Shown here: one piece after another, positions 1 through 8,387 of the stretch
How the letters are laid out: every line of letters begins with the position of its first letter
Numbering within the stretch: position 1 is the stretch's first letter
Assembly (NCBI GenBank): GCA_014584575.1
Contig: JACTMP010000011.1
Span: 109,132 to 173,131, forward strand
Origin: Chloroflexota bacterium
GTDB lineage: Bacteria > Chloroflexota > Anaerolineae > Promineifilales > Promineifilaceae
DNA: 64,000 nucleotides
Direction: 5' to 3'
Notes under the pieces: generated by a model
Database searches by the model: none
The model's input: only the letters and a program-made list of their open reading frames with translations
Told to the model about the DNA's origin: nothing
Translations under genes and position numbers: made by a program

Positions 1-1
1 C

Positions 2-196
2 GGGATTCAGAATGGCGATATGATCCTCTCCCGCCAGACGATGGTTGAGGGTCAACCGGCGCACCAGCGCATGGTCTGGACCAACATTCAGGCGGACAGC
101 CTGGATTGGTACTGGCAGCTCTCCACCGACGCCGCGCAAAGCTGGCAAACGTTGTGGCACATTCATTATCGGCGGGAGGGGAAAGAGGGAGATTAG
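2..196 (+). CDS. C-terminal end of an unknown protein (5' truncated by window edge)
   Basis: The open frame runs from the window edge to TAG at 194-196 and gives about 64 residues. It ends in a Trp-rich beta-like stretch (MVWTNIQADSLDWYWQLS, then SWQTLWHIHYRR). This resembles the end of small beta-barrel proteins of the DUF1579 type, in which a Trp-rich strand closes the barrel, but I would not name it on that alone. The last residues (EGKEGD) and the stop codon lie in the first units of the adjoining heptad repeat array, so the array supplies the true C-terminus. The start is outside the window. Confidence 0.6.
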   Translation, partial: GIQNGDMILSRQTMVEGQPAHQRMVWTNIQADSLDWYWQLSTDAAQSWQTLWHIHYRREGKEGD

Positions 197-265
197 GAGA
201 TTAGGAGATTGGAGATTGGAGATTGGAGATTGATCTCTCAATCTCTCAATCTCTCAATCTCAATC
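187..265. repeat. Heptad repeat hairpin, GGAGATT family
   Basis: The left arm is a run of GGAGATT/AGGAGATT units and the right arm a run of AATCTCT units, so the two arms are reverse complements and can fold into a long imperfect hairpin. It separates the convergent ends of the partial gene on the left and the DUF4397 gene on the right. The TAG of the left gene lies inside the array. Confidence 0.85.
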
Positions 266-271
266 CCCTAC

Positions 272-2911
272 CTAATTCTTAAACATAATCGGCAGGAAGA
301 TGTGCAGCGGCGTCAGGTCGGGTGTGGTGATGACGGTGGGGGCGAAGCCGTTTGCGCCGCCGACGGCGAAGATGGTTGCCACAGCACCCTCTGGCGCGCG
401 TATGAGCGGGATGTCAAAGAGGTGTGTGCCGCAATCTGAACCGGCGGCGGTCACTTTCAGGTCATACAACCCGGCAGGCAATTCCAGATAGGGGTCGGTG
501 AACGCTTTGTAAGGCACATTGGTCAGTACGGCCGTGCCCCCTTCCGTGCAAATGTCCACCTCTGTGCCGCTGCTGGCAAACGGGGCGTAATGCACCACCC
601 GCACCCGCGCCTGGCCCGCTGCCGGGGCGCTGTTATCATCCACCAGCGCATCCAGTTCCAACGGCTGGTTCACACCATCGCCAATCGCCGACAGTGTGTA
701 GTCCACCCCGGCCGTCAGGCTAAACGTGCCGGTAATCGCCGGCGTCACGGAACCGGTGGGCACAATCTCCACCAGGTAATCACCGGGGTCAAGGGAGACC
801 CCCTCCACCAATTCGCCAAAAACAAAGTCGGTGATGGCATCGGCCCCATTCAGCCGCACGGTGACGGAGGTATTCTCCAGCCCGGCGGCAAAGGGGGCAA
901 AGTGGCCGACATTAACGGTCGCCTGGGTAGGCGTCAAGCCAAAACCGGTGATGCTGGTCACATTCAGCGGCCACTCATTCGCGCCGCCAATGGCGTACAG
1001 GTCAATCATCTCGTCACTACCCAGCCGAACTGAGGGTAGATCAAGGGCCACTGTGGCACAATTGGTACCGGCCAGGGCAATGAGCAGGTCATAATCGCCG
1101 GCGGGCAGATTGAGCGTGGACATATCCTTGTAAGCAAAGTTGGTGACAACGGCCGTGCCCTCATCCGTGCAAATGTCTACCTCAGTACCCGTGCTGGCAA
1201 AGGGGGCCAGATGGGCCACAAACACCGAGGCATCACCGCCACCCGCCCGGAGCAGGGGCGCCATATTCCGGTCAATGACCAGCAGTTCCAATGGCTGGTT
1301 CACGCCATCGCCAATAGCGGCAATCACGTAATCGCCGGCTGCTTCCAGAGTGGCCGTGCCGCTAATGGCCACGGTGCTGCTGCCGGTGGGCAGAATTTCC
1401 ACCAGATAGTCACCCGCGTCCAGTTCCACACCGGCGGCAATATCACCAAACTCAAAGTTGGTCAGGGCGTCACCGCCGTTCAGGCGCACGGTGACGGAAG
1501 TGCCCGCCGCGCTGTCGGCAAAGGGGGCAAAGTGGGCCACGTCCACTGTAGCCGGGGTCAGGGTCAGCCCGGTAATGGTGCTGATGGCTAAGGGCCAATC
1601 GTTCGCGCCGCCAATGGCAAACACGTCCGCTATGTCCCCATCCGCCAGCCGCACGGAAGGCAAGTCCAACGCCACCGTACCGCAGTCGGTCCCCGCCAGC
1701 GTAATTTGCAGGTCATAATCACCCGCCGGAAGTTCGACGTAGGGGTTGGTGACATCTTTGTAGGCAAAGTTGGGGATCACCACAGCGCCATCATCGGTGC
1801 AGATGTCTACCTCTGTGCCCGTGCTGGCAAAGGGGGCCAGATGCGCCACCCGCAATTTGGCCGCATCGGGAGTGATCACGGTGTCATCTACCAGCGGGAA
1901 CAGTTCCAACGGCTGGTTGGGGCCATCACCAATGGCCGCAACCGTGTACTGGACGCCCCCTTCCAGGGTGAACGTGCCGCTGATGGCGACCGTGCTGCTG
2001 CCGGTGGGTACAATTTCCACCAGATAGTCGCCGGGCGGCAGTTCTACACCGGCGGCAATATCGCCAAATTCAAAGTCGGTCAGGGCGTCGCCGCCGTTCA
2101 AGCGCACGGTTACAGATGTGCCCAGGGCGGAATCGGCGAAGGGAGCATAATGGGCCACATTGACCACCGCCGGCGTCAGCGTCAGACCGGTGATGCTGGT
2201 GGCGCTGACGGGCCAATCATTGGCGCCGCCAATGGCAAAAGCGTCATAAATTTGCCCGGCCTCCAGCCGCAGGGAGGGCAAATCCAGGGCTACGGTGGCG
2301 CAGTTCGTTCCGGCCAATGCTACCAGCAAATCATAATCACCAGGCGGTAATGAGACGTAGGGGTCGGTGACATCATCGTAGGCGAAGTCGGTGATCACGG
2401 CCGTGCCGTCATCGGTGCAAATGTCCACTTCCGTGCCGCTGCTGGCGAAGGGGGCGTAATGGGCAAGGCGCAATTTGGCTTCGGTGGGGGATACGGCCGT
2501 GTCATCCACCAACGCCCGCAGCGCCAACGGCTGGTTGACGCCATCACCAATGGCCGCCAGCGTGTAGCTCATATCCTGCATGAGGGTCACTGTGCCACTG
2601 ATGGCGGCATCGTTGCTGCCGGTGGGTACAATTTCAATTAAATACGTGTCGGCGGGCAAAGAGGTATTGACGATGTCGCCGAATTCAAAATTGGTGATGG
2701 CGTCGCCGCCATTCACCCGCACAGTGACAGACGTGCCCAAAGCCGTGTCGGCGAAGGGCGCAAAGTGAGCGACCGAAACCAACGGATCCTCGCCGCCAGT
2801 GAGCGCTGCCTGGTTAGAACCGTTGGTCCAGGCCAGTACAGAGGGGATGAGCGCCAGTAAAGCCAGTAATATCAAAAGTGAAAAACCTGAGCGGTAAACT
2901 TTTTCTCGCAT
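272..2911 (-). CDS. Secreted DUF4397 multi-repeat surface protein
   Basis: The 879-aa protein has an N-terminal signal peptide (basic MREKVYR, then a Leu-rich core to about residue 27). Eight DUF4397-type units of about 100 residues follow from about residue 45. They alternate strictly between type A (AHFAPFADTALGTSVTVRVN, no Cys) and type B (APFASSGTEVDICTDDG ... GTNCATVALDLPS, two Cys each, probably a disulfide), so the repeat is four A-B pairs of about 205 residues. The C-terminus is IFLPIMFKN, a short tail shared with two other secreted proteins here. DUF4397 proteins are extracellular and of unknown function; a role in the cell surface or sheath is inference. AGGAGG lies just upstream of the ATG at 2911. 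Confidence 0.9.
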   Translation of the reverse strand: MREKVYRSGFSLLILLALLALIPSVLAWTNGSNQAALTGGEDPLVSVAHFAPFADTALGTSVTVRVNGGDAITNFEFGDIVNTSLPADTYLIEIVPTGSNDAAISGTVTLMQDMSYTLAAIGDGVNQPLALRALVDDTAVSPTEAKLRLAHYAPFASSGTEVDICTDDGTAVITDFAYDDVTDPYVSLPPGDYDLLVALAGTNCATVALDLPSLRLEAGQIYDAFAIGGANDWPVSATSITGLTLTPAVVNVAHYAPFADSALGTSVTVRLNGGDALTDFEFGDIAAGVELPPGDYLVEIVPTGSSTVAISGTFTLEGGVQYTVAAIGDGPNQPLELFPLVDDTVITPDAAKLRVAHLAPFASTGTEVDICTDDGAVVIPNFAYKDVTNPYVELPAGDYDLQITLAGTDCGTVALDLPSVRLADGDIADVFAIGGANDWPLAISTITGLTLTPATVDVAHFAPFADSAAGTSVTVRLNGGDALTNFEFGDIAAGVELDAGDYLVEILPTGSSTVAISGTATLEAAGDYVIAAIGDGVNQPLELLVIDRNMAPLLRAGGGDASVFVAHLAPFASTGTEVDICTDEGTAVVTNFAYKDMSTLNLPAGDYDLLIALAGTNCATVALDLPSVRLGSDEMIDLYAIGGANEWPLNVTSITGFGLTPTQATVNVGHFAPFAAGLENTSVTVRLNGADAITDFVFGELVEGVSLDPGDYLVEIVPTGSVTPAITGTFSLTAGVDYTLSAIGDGVNQPLELDALVDDNSAPAAGQARVRVVHYAPFASSGTEVDICTEGGTAVLTNVPYKAFTDPYLELPAGLYDLKVTAAGSDCGTHLFDIPLIRAPEGAVATIFAVGGANGFAPTVITTPDLTPLHIFLPIMFKN

Positions 2912-3110
2912 GTTTGCCTCCTATTGCATCCTTTTTGAATAAATTTGTTATGACGCGGGTTGCGCCGGGTGTCTGGGGGCATCAGGCCAGATCTATTGCG
3001 CGCGCGGCCTGCGCACCAGTCACCGTTTGGGAATACAATCAGGTATACGCAGGCTGTAGCGGTTTTGTACGTATCGAAATCCAAAATTCGTTACAATATG
3101 TGTATAAAAC

Positions 3111-3140
3111 AAAACCCCGCCTGAAATCAGGCGGGGTTTT
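3111..3140 (-). terminator. Intrinsic terminator after the sigma/anti-sigma operon
   Basis: A perfect 13-bp stem (CCCCGCCTG flanked by AAAA on the left and TTTT on the right) with a 4-nt loop AAAT. It has a T tract on both strands, so it could work in either direction. It lies about 95 bp downstream of the anti-sigma stop on the minus strand. Confidence 0.8.
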
Positions 3141-3149
3141 GATAGGTTT

Positions 3150-3223
3150 GTCTTCGAGGAAGAACCTCTCCTATTTGTATAAGAGAGTGATTACTCGCTC
3201 CAAAGAGTTCGCTCGGAATGACA
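3150..3223 (-). repeat. Dispersed TGTCATTCCGAGCG element, copy 1
   Basis: Read on the minus strand this begins TGTCATTCCGAGCG and ends with TCGAAGAC. It aligns along its whole length with the element at 53629-53702. Both contain internal inverted segments, so they are palindromic dispersed repeats, not coding sequence. Confidence 0.75.
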
Positions 3224-3233
3224 TATGAATTGG

Positions 3234-4292
3234 TTAAAAACCCAACAACTCTCCCAATAGGATAATGTCGCCGGTGCGCTGGGGGCTGCCGCCTTCGGGT
3301 TCGATGGAGACGCCGACGGCCGTGAACGTATTCATCGGCGTCAGTGAATGGACAATGAGCGCCCGCTGCCCCTGCACATCTACGGCAAAGGTTTCAGCCG
3401 TGTCGTGCCCATCTTCCCGGATTAGCAATACCTGATACACCTGACCGGGGGACAGATTCTCCATGCCGTCCACCAATAAAAGAGAAACATTGGTGTTGGG
3501 ATCAAACACAAGCTGCCCGACGGCCTGTGGCTGGTTTTCGGTACCGGGCAGGGAAACGATTTGCACGTCTGGGGAGGCAAACAGCGCCAGCACTTCATTC
3601 GCCGCGTCCAGATCAGCTTGCAATGTCTCGGCTAATGCTTCGGCAGCCACCAATTGGGCGGCCAGGGTTTCATTTTCGTTTTGCAACACGGCCGTCTGCC
3701 CGGCCAACTCTTCTTTTTCATCCGCCAGCATGGAAGCCTGCATCTGCGCTGTATCACGCTCCTGCCGCAGCGTCTCCAACTGCGTCTGTAGAGAGGCGTT
3801 TTCTTGAGCGGCGTCGGCAACGGCCGTCGCCAACTCCTCATTGGCCTGCTGCAAAAGCTGGATAGTATCAGCCTGGGCCGTCAGCTGCTGCTCATAACTG
3901 GCGGCGCGGTTCTGCCAGAGCAAGGCAGCAAAGATGAGGGTGAAGAGGGCAATGGCAACGGCCGTGCCCCAAACCGGCGGCGTCAGGAAAACACGCAGTC
4001 GCTCGGCCCAGCTTACCTTTGGTGGCCGGAGCGGCTGGAGCGCAACCGGTTTTACCGGTTGCCTCGCCTCCGCGTCAGCCGTTACCCGCGCCATGAGCGC
4101 CTCTTCCATTTGGGCAGAAGGGGCAACAGGCGGCGCCGTATCAGCCAGCGCCGCCACTGCCCATTGCATTTCCCGCAATTCAGCTTCCGCTTCTGGATGG
4201 CGCGCCAGAAAGGCTTCTACCTCTTGTTGTTCATCTTTGGTCAGGCCGCCCAGTGCATACAGCGCCAGCAGCCCCTGCATCTGCTCGTCCAT
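3234..4292 (-). CDS. Anti-sigma factor with RskA-type C-terminal domain
   Basis: This 352-aa protein probably sequesters the ECF sigma factor encoded just upstream. The start ATG at 4292 is one base from the sigma stop (4294), so the two are translationally coupled; a longer upstream frame overlaps the sigma gene and is not needed. Order: N-terminal helical anti-sigma domain (MDEQMQGLLALYALGGLT), with no HxxxCxxC zinc motif; one membrane segment near residue 135 (VWGTAVAIALFTLIFAALL); a long coiled coil rich in Gln, Glu and Ala (about 155-265); and an RskA-like beta domain at the end. Such proteins release sigma after proteolysis. The long extracytoplasmic coiled coil is unusual and may be the sensor stalk. 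Confidence 0.85.
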   Translation of the reverse strand: MDEQMQGLLALYALGGLTKDEQQEVEAFLARHPEAEAELREMQWAVAALADTAPPVAPSAQMEEALMARVTADAEARQPVKPVALQPLRPPKVSWAERLRVFLTPPVWGTAVAIALFTLIFAALLWQNRAASYEQQLTAQADTIQLLQQANEELATAVADAAQENASLQTQLETLRQERDTAQMQASMLADEKEELAGQTAVLQNENETLAAQLVAAEALAETLQADLDAANEVLALFASPDVQIVSLPGTENQPQAVGQLVFDPNTNVSLLLVDGMENLSPGQVYQVLLIREDGHDTAETFAVDVQGQRALIVHSLTPMNTFTAVGVSIEPEGGSPQRTGDIILLGELLGF

Positions 4293-4293
4293 G

Positions 4294-4878
4294 TTATTCC
4301 TCAAGGCCATAGCCATTGGCCCGCAGCGCCCGCCCCAGTTTTTCCAGCGCCAACTGTGCCCTGGTATTGATTGTACCAAAGGGGATATTTTTCTCCTGAG
4401 CAATTTCGCGCCGGGTCATCCCCTGAAAGTAAATCCACTCAATCACATCGCGCTGCTCCGGCGGCAGTTCGGCCAGGGCATGGTGTACCTGCTGCTGCTG
4501 AATAGAAGTCCAGGCCATTTCGGCCACATCTATGCCCGCGTCTACTCTGGCAGCCTGTTCGATGGGGGCGGCACGGCCGTCAGCCATCACCGCGGCCGGC
4601 ATCTGTTTTTGGCGACGGATGGTATCAATCGCCAGGTTACGGGCGATGCCAAAGAGCCAGCTTTGAAAGTTGCCCCGCTGGCCGTCGAAGGTATGCGCCC
4701 CATTCCAGATGCGCCAGAATGTTTCCTGGCAGGCATCCTCGGCCACCGCCTGGTCGCCCAATAATTTCACACAGAAGCCGGTCACACGCCCGCCGTATCG
4801 CTCAAAGAGCGCTCGAAAGGCAGCTACCTCACCATTGGCTACCAGGGCCAGCAGTTGTTCATCGCTCCATTCGTTCAT
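4294..4878 (-). CDS. ECF RNA polymerase sigma factor
   Basis: This 194-aa sigma-70 family protein has region 2 (FRALFERYGG ... AEDACQETFWRIW ... WLFGIARNLAIDTIRR) and region 4 (LPPEQRDVIEWIYFQG followed by a helix-turn-helix MTRREIAQEKNIPFGTINTR). I chose MNEWSDEQ at 4878 as start because region 2 begins right after it and the upstream 47 in-frame residues look non-coding. It forms a two-gene operon with the anti-sigma factor downstream. The pair resembles SigK/RskA-type modules; target genes are unknown, although the secreted proteins on both sides are plausible. Confidence 0.9.
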   Translation of the reverse strand: MNEWSDEQLLALVANGEVAAFRALFERYGGRVTGFCVKLLGDQAVAEDACQETFWRIWNGAHTFDGQRGNFQSWLFGIARNLAIDTIRRQKQMPAAVMADGRAAPIEQAARVDAGIDVAEMAWTSIQQQQVHHALAELPPEQRDVIEWIYFQGMTRREIAQEKNIPFGTINTRAQLALEKLGRALRANGYGLEE

Positions 4879-5023
4879 TCTCTGCTCATGCTCTACAGCC
4901 GAACGAATTTCTTTGTTATACAGAAATACGCATAACGTTGTTGGCTGTATGTGCCAGAAGTGTAGAACATTGATAATCGTTGGGCAATTTTCCTGGATGG
5001 CGTCATGTGGCCGGACCACACCA

Positions 5024-5184
5024 GGGCGATTGCATTACTCAATTCCCGGCGATTGAAATCGCGGCTACAAACAGCAAAGCCCACCTTCGTGGGCTGGTAT
5101 CCGCTGAGTTTTAGTCGGCGAAGGCCGACTTTGCCTTTTGTTGGTGCAGATTTATCTGCCTTTTCCAGGAGCATGCAATCGTCC
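5024..5184. repeat. Dispersed MITE-like element, diverged copy
   Basis: The core at 5042-5160 (ATCGCGGCTACAA, CAAAGCCCACCTTCG, GTCGGCGAAGGCCGAC, GCAGATTTATCTGCC) matches the core of the intact element at 54866-55017. The ends carry an imperfect inverted repeat (GGGCGATTGCAT on the left, ATGCAATCGTCC on the right) that differs from the ends of the other copy. I see no clear target duplication here. Confidence 0.6.
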
Positions 5185-5204
5185 TACCAGATCACACCAT
5201 AAAA

Positions 5205-5233
5205 ATTCGCAATACGGCCGTCTCCGGTATAAT
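5205..5233 (+). promoter_or_regulatory. Probable promoter of the subtilisin gene
   Basis: A perfect TATAAT at 5228-5233 lies 43 bp before the start codon. The -35 hexamer at the expected spacing (ATTCGC) is poor. An ACGGCCGT octamer sits between the two. Confidence 0.45.
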
Positions 5234-5276
5234 ACGCGCGACAATGATTGTCACCATACACCAACTGGAGGTAGTT

Positions 5277-8200
5277 ATGATACGAAGAATCGTTTTGTTG
5301 TTGGGCATCCTGACACTGTTCACGGCCGTGCTGTATACGGCCGTACAGGCTCAAATCCCCCCCGAAGACAATAGCTGGCAGGCCAAAGTAGACCCCTGGG
5401 TACTGCAAACGGCCGATCCCACCCTGGCCGGGCCAGATGGTGTTTTGCCCGAAACCGAATTCCTGGTCTACCTGGCCGAACAGGGCGACGTCAGCGCCGC
5501 CGCCAACCTGCCCACCAAAGAGCAAAAAGGGCAGTATGTGTTTGACACGTTGACGGCCGTAGCCAGACGTACCCAACCCGCCGTCATCACCCACCTGGAC
5601 GCATTGGGCGTCTCCTATCACCCTTACTGGATTGTCAACATGATCTGGGTGCGCGGCGATATGACCATCGTGCAGCAAATGGCGCAGCGTGATGACGTGG
5701 CCCGCCTGATTGCCAACCCCACTGTGCCCCTGCAACTCGTCCCCACCACCCCGGAACAAATGCAGCGCGCCCTGGAAGCGATTGAACCAAACATCACCCT
5801 GGTCAATGCCCCATCTGTGTGGGCGCAAGGCGTCACCGGCGCCGGCGTGGTGATTGGTGGGCAGGATACCGGTTATGACTGGGATCATCCTGGCCTCATT
5901 AATCAGTATCGCGGCTGGAATGGCAGCAGCGCCGATCACAACTACAACTGGCACGACGCCATCCACAGCGGCGGCGGCGTCTGCGGCGCAAATTCTCCCG
6001 AACCATGTGACGACCACGGACATGGCACCCACACCATGGGCACCATGGTTGGTAATGATATGCACCCTTCCAACCCCAGTTGGCCGGCAGGCGCGACTAA
6101 CGCCGTGGGCATGGCCCCCGGCGCTAAATGGATTGGCTGCCGCAACATGAACGTGGGTGATGGCACACCCGCTACCTATACCGAATGTTACCAGTGGTTC
6201 ATCGCCCCCACCGATTTGAATGGGCAAAACCCCAATCCGGCTCTGGCCCCCCACGTCATCAACAACTCTTGGGGCTGCCCGCCTAGCGAAGGTTGCACCG
6301 TGGGGGATGAATTATTGGCGGTGGTGCAGAATGTGGTCGCGGCTGGCATTGTGACCGTTCATTCCGCCGGCAACAGCGGTTCTGCTTGTGGCACTGTCAA
6401 CACCCCTTCCGCCACCTATGACGAGTCGTACAGTGTAGGCGCCACCAACAACAGTGATGTCATCGCCTCGTTTAGCAGCCGGGGGCCATCCACCTTTACC
6501 GGTGGTTTAAAACCGGATATTTCCGCGCCGGGTGTGAGCATTCGTTCTACTACCCGTTTTGGCAACTACGGCACCTCTTCTGGCACCAGTATGGCCGGGC
6601 CGCATGTGGCCGGGATGGTGGGGTTACTGATTTCAGCGCAACCGCTGCTGGCAGGGCAGGTAGACATCATTGAAACCCTGATTAATGGCACGGCCGTGCC
6701 CCTGACCAGCAGCACCCAATTCTGCGGCGATGACCAGCCCGGCGATGTGCCCAACAATGTGTATGGACACGGCCGTATTAACGCCCTGAATGCCTATAAC
6801 CATATCAACGACTATATCCCCCTGGCGCTCGGCGTCGCCAAAACAGGCCCATCCATGATCGTGCCAGGGGATTGGATCACCTATCACCTGGCACTGCAAA
6901 ATCTTCATCCTGTTAGCGTCACCAATAATGTCGTGCTGACTGATGTGATCCCGGCCGACACAACCTTTATCACCGCTACATTGCCACACACCTTTGACGG
7001 TACAACGGTAACGTGGCAGGCGGCTTCATTAGCTGGGCAAGAATCCCTGACGGTTACACTGGTGGTAAGCACCGACCCACAGACGACAGCCACGGTAATT
7101 GAAAACACGCAGTATGGGGGACAAAGTGATGAAATACCATTTGTCGCTGGATCACCTGTGCAGACTGATATTGTGCCCTACGCTTTATCTATCACCAAGA
7201 CCGCCTCGGCCAGCCAGATTATGCCCGGCGACTGGCTGACCTATACCATCACCGTGCAAAATTTAAATTCCCTGGCGGCAACTCACAACGTGGTACTGAC
7301 CGACATTGTGCCTGCTAATACCGAATTCATTACCGCCAGCCTGCCCCACGTTTTTGACGGCAGCATGGTGCAATGGGAAACACCGGTGCTGGCGGTTAGC
7401 GCCAGTTGGGAAGTGACAATGGTGGTGGCCACGCCGCTAACCACAACGGTGAACCTGGTAGAAAATGCGGTTTACAGCACCCGTAGTGATGAAGTCACGG
7501 CCGTATTTGGCCCACCGGTGCCGACCATCGTTCAGCCATTTATGCACACCCTGGCGCTGCATAAAACGGCTTCCGCCGCCGAACTGAACGCTGGCGACAT
7601 GCTCACCTATACCCTCACCGTCACCCACGAACACCCGGCGCTGCCGACGACCAATGTTGTCCTCACCGACGTGCTGCCGGCGCACACAAACCTGATTACG
7701 GCCACCCTGCCCTTTACGTTGGACGGCCGTACCATCACCTGGCACACACCTTCGTTGGCTGCCGATGGCATGTGGCAGGTGGAGTTACTGGTCAGCACAG
7801 AGTTCAGCACGACGGCGTATGTGGTGAATAATGTTGCATATGGGGTACAGAGCGACGATGTCACGGCCGTGGTCGGCCTGCCCGTTTCTACCACTGTCCA
7901 ACCCGTTTTCCACAGCCTATCGCTGCACAAAGCCGCTTCCGCAGCCGAAATAAACGCGGGCGATACGCTCACCTACACCCTCACCGTCACCCACGAGCAC
8001 CCGGCGCTGTCCACCACCAACGTCGTCCTCACCGATGTGCTGCCCGCCCACACCAGCCTGATTACAGCCACCGCGCCCTTCACCCAGGACGGCGACATCA
8101 TCTACTGGCACGCACCTTCCCTGGCCGCCGATGAGGTGTGGCAGGTGCAGGTGATCGTCAGCACCGACATCAGCACGACCGTTTATACGGTAGAAAATAC

Positions 8201-8312
8201 CGATTACGGGGTGCGCAGCGATGAGGTCACAACAGTAGTCACCGGCCCACCCGTCTTCACCTTTGTAGGTACACCCTTTAGACTGTATCTACCGATCATT
8301 CTCAAACCATAA
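5277..8312 (+). CDS. Secreted subtilisin-like serine protease (S8) with four DUF11 repeats
   Basis: This 1011-aa protein has a signal peptide (MIRRIVLLLGILTLF), a propeptide-like segment to about residue 150, and an S8 catalytic domain. The triad is visible: Asp197 (GGQDTGYDWD), His249 (DDHGHGTHTMG) and Ser438 (SGTSMAGPHVAG), with oxyanion Asn330 (NNSWG). Four DUF11-type beta repeats follow, each beginning like LHKTASAAELNAGD and containing NVVLTDVLPAHT, and the protein ends LYLPIILKP. The start at 5277 is preceded by CTGGAGG; an in-frame ATG 33 bp earlier lacks a ribosome site. DUF11 repeats are usual in cell-wall or sheath proteins, so an extracellular, surface-held protease is likely. Confidence 0.93.
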   Translation: MIRRIVLLLGILTLFTAVLYTAVQAQIPPEDNSWQAKVDPWVLQTADPTLAGPDGVLPETEFLVYLAEQGDVSAAANLPTKEQKGQYVFDTLTAVARRTQPAVITHLDALGVSYHPYWIVNMIWVRGDMTIVQQMAQRDDVARLIANPTVPLQLVPTTPEQMQRALEAIEPNITLVNAPSVWAQGVTGAGVVIGGQDTGYDWDHPGLINQYRGWNGSSADHNYNWHDAIHSGGGVCGANSPEPCDDHGHGTHTMGTMVGNDMHPSNPSWPAGATNAVGMAPGAKWIGCRNMNVGDGTPATYTECYQWFIAPTDLNGQNPNPALAPHVINNSWGCPPSEGCTVGDELLAVVQNVVAAGIVTVHSAGNSGSACGTVNTPSATYDESYSVGATNNSDVIASFSSRGPSTFTGGLKPDISAPGVSIRSTTRFGNYGTSSGTSMAGPHVAGMVGLLISAQPLLAGQVDIIETLINGTAVPLTSSTQFCGDDQPGDVPNNVYGHGRINALNAYNHINDYIPLALGVAKTGPSMIVPGDWITYHLALQNLHPVSVTNNVVLTDVIPADTTFITATLPHTFDGTTVTWQAASLAGQESLTVTLVVSTDPQTTATVIENTQYGGQSDEIPFVAGSPVQTDIVPYALSITKTASASQIMPGDWLTYTITVQNLNSLAATHNVVLTDIVPANTEFITASLPHVFDGSMVQWETPVLAVSASWEVTMVVATPLTTTVNLVENAVYSTRSDEVTAVFGPPVPTIVQPFMHTLALHKTASAAELNAGDMLTYTLTVTHEHPALPTTNVVLTDVLPAHTNLITATLPFTLDGRTITWHTPSLAADGMWQVELLVSTEFSTTAYVVNNVAYGVQSDDVTAVVGLPVSTTVQPVFHSLSLHKAASAAEINAGDTLTYTLTVTHEHPALSTTNVVLTDVLPAHTSLITATAPFTQDGDIIYWHAPSLAADEVWQVQVIVSTDISTTVYTVENTDYGVRSDEVTTVVTGPPVFTFVGTPFRLYLPIILKP

Positions 8313-8317
8313 CCCCC

Positions 8318-8372
8318 GTTTGTAGTAGGCGATTTATCGCCTTTTGACGGCGATGAATCGCCTACTACAAAC
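8318..8372. repeat. GTTTGTAGTA hairpin repeat, copy 1
   Basis: A perfect 17-bp inverted repeat (GTTTGTAGTAGGCGATT and its complement) continues after one mismatch towards a short loop. It lies between the protease stop and the next gene. A relative with the same ends but a different inner stem is at 46410-46461. There is no T tract, so I do not call it an intrinsic terminator. Confidence 0.75.
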
Positions 8373-8387
8373 AATAGAGATCACACC

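Larger units (their letters stand above)
2912..3233. other. Intergenic region with terminator and dispersed repeat
   Basis: This gap lies between the anti-sigma gene and the DUF4397 gene, both on the minus strand. It holds the 5' leader and presumably the promoter of the DUF4397 gene (no convincing -35/-10 pair seen), a strong terminator hairpin at 3111-3140 and a dispersed palindromic repeat at 3150-3223. No credible coding frame is seen. Confidence 0.6.
4879..5276. other. Divergent intergenic region with promoter and dispersed repeat
   Basis: About 400 bp lie between the sigma gene (leftward) and the subtilisin gene (rightward). The region contains a dispersed element at 5024-5184 and a promoter at about 5205-5233 for the protease. 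No coding frame in it is convincing. Confidence 0.6.

Noticed and set aside
187..265. Heptad arrays considered as CRISPR or as coding peptides
   Set aside because: There are no spacers and the units are only 7-8 nt in two complementary arms; short frames across them (such as LGDWRLEIGDWRLEIGD) are simply the repeat read through.
5184..6254. Long open frame on the minus strand opposite the subtilisin gene
   Set aside because: It is a shadow of the protease catalytic domain; its translation is Gly/His/Val-rich with no domain, and the plus-strand frame has a complete catalytic triad.
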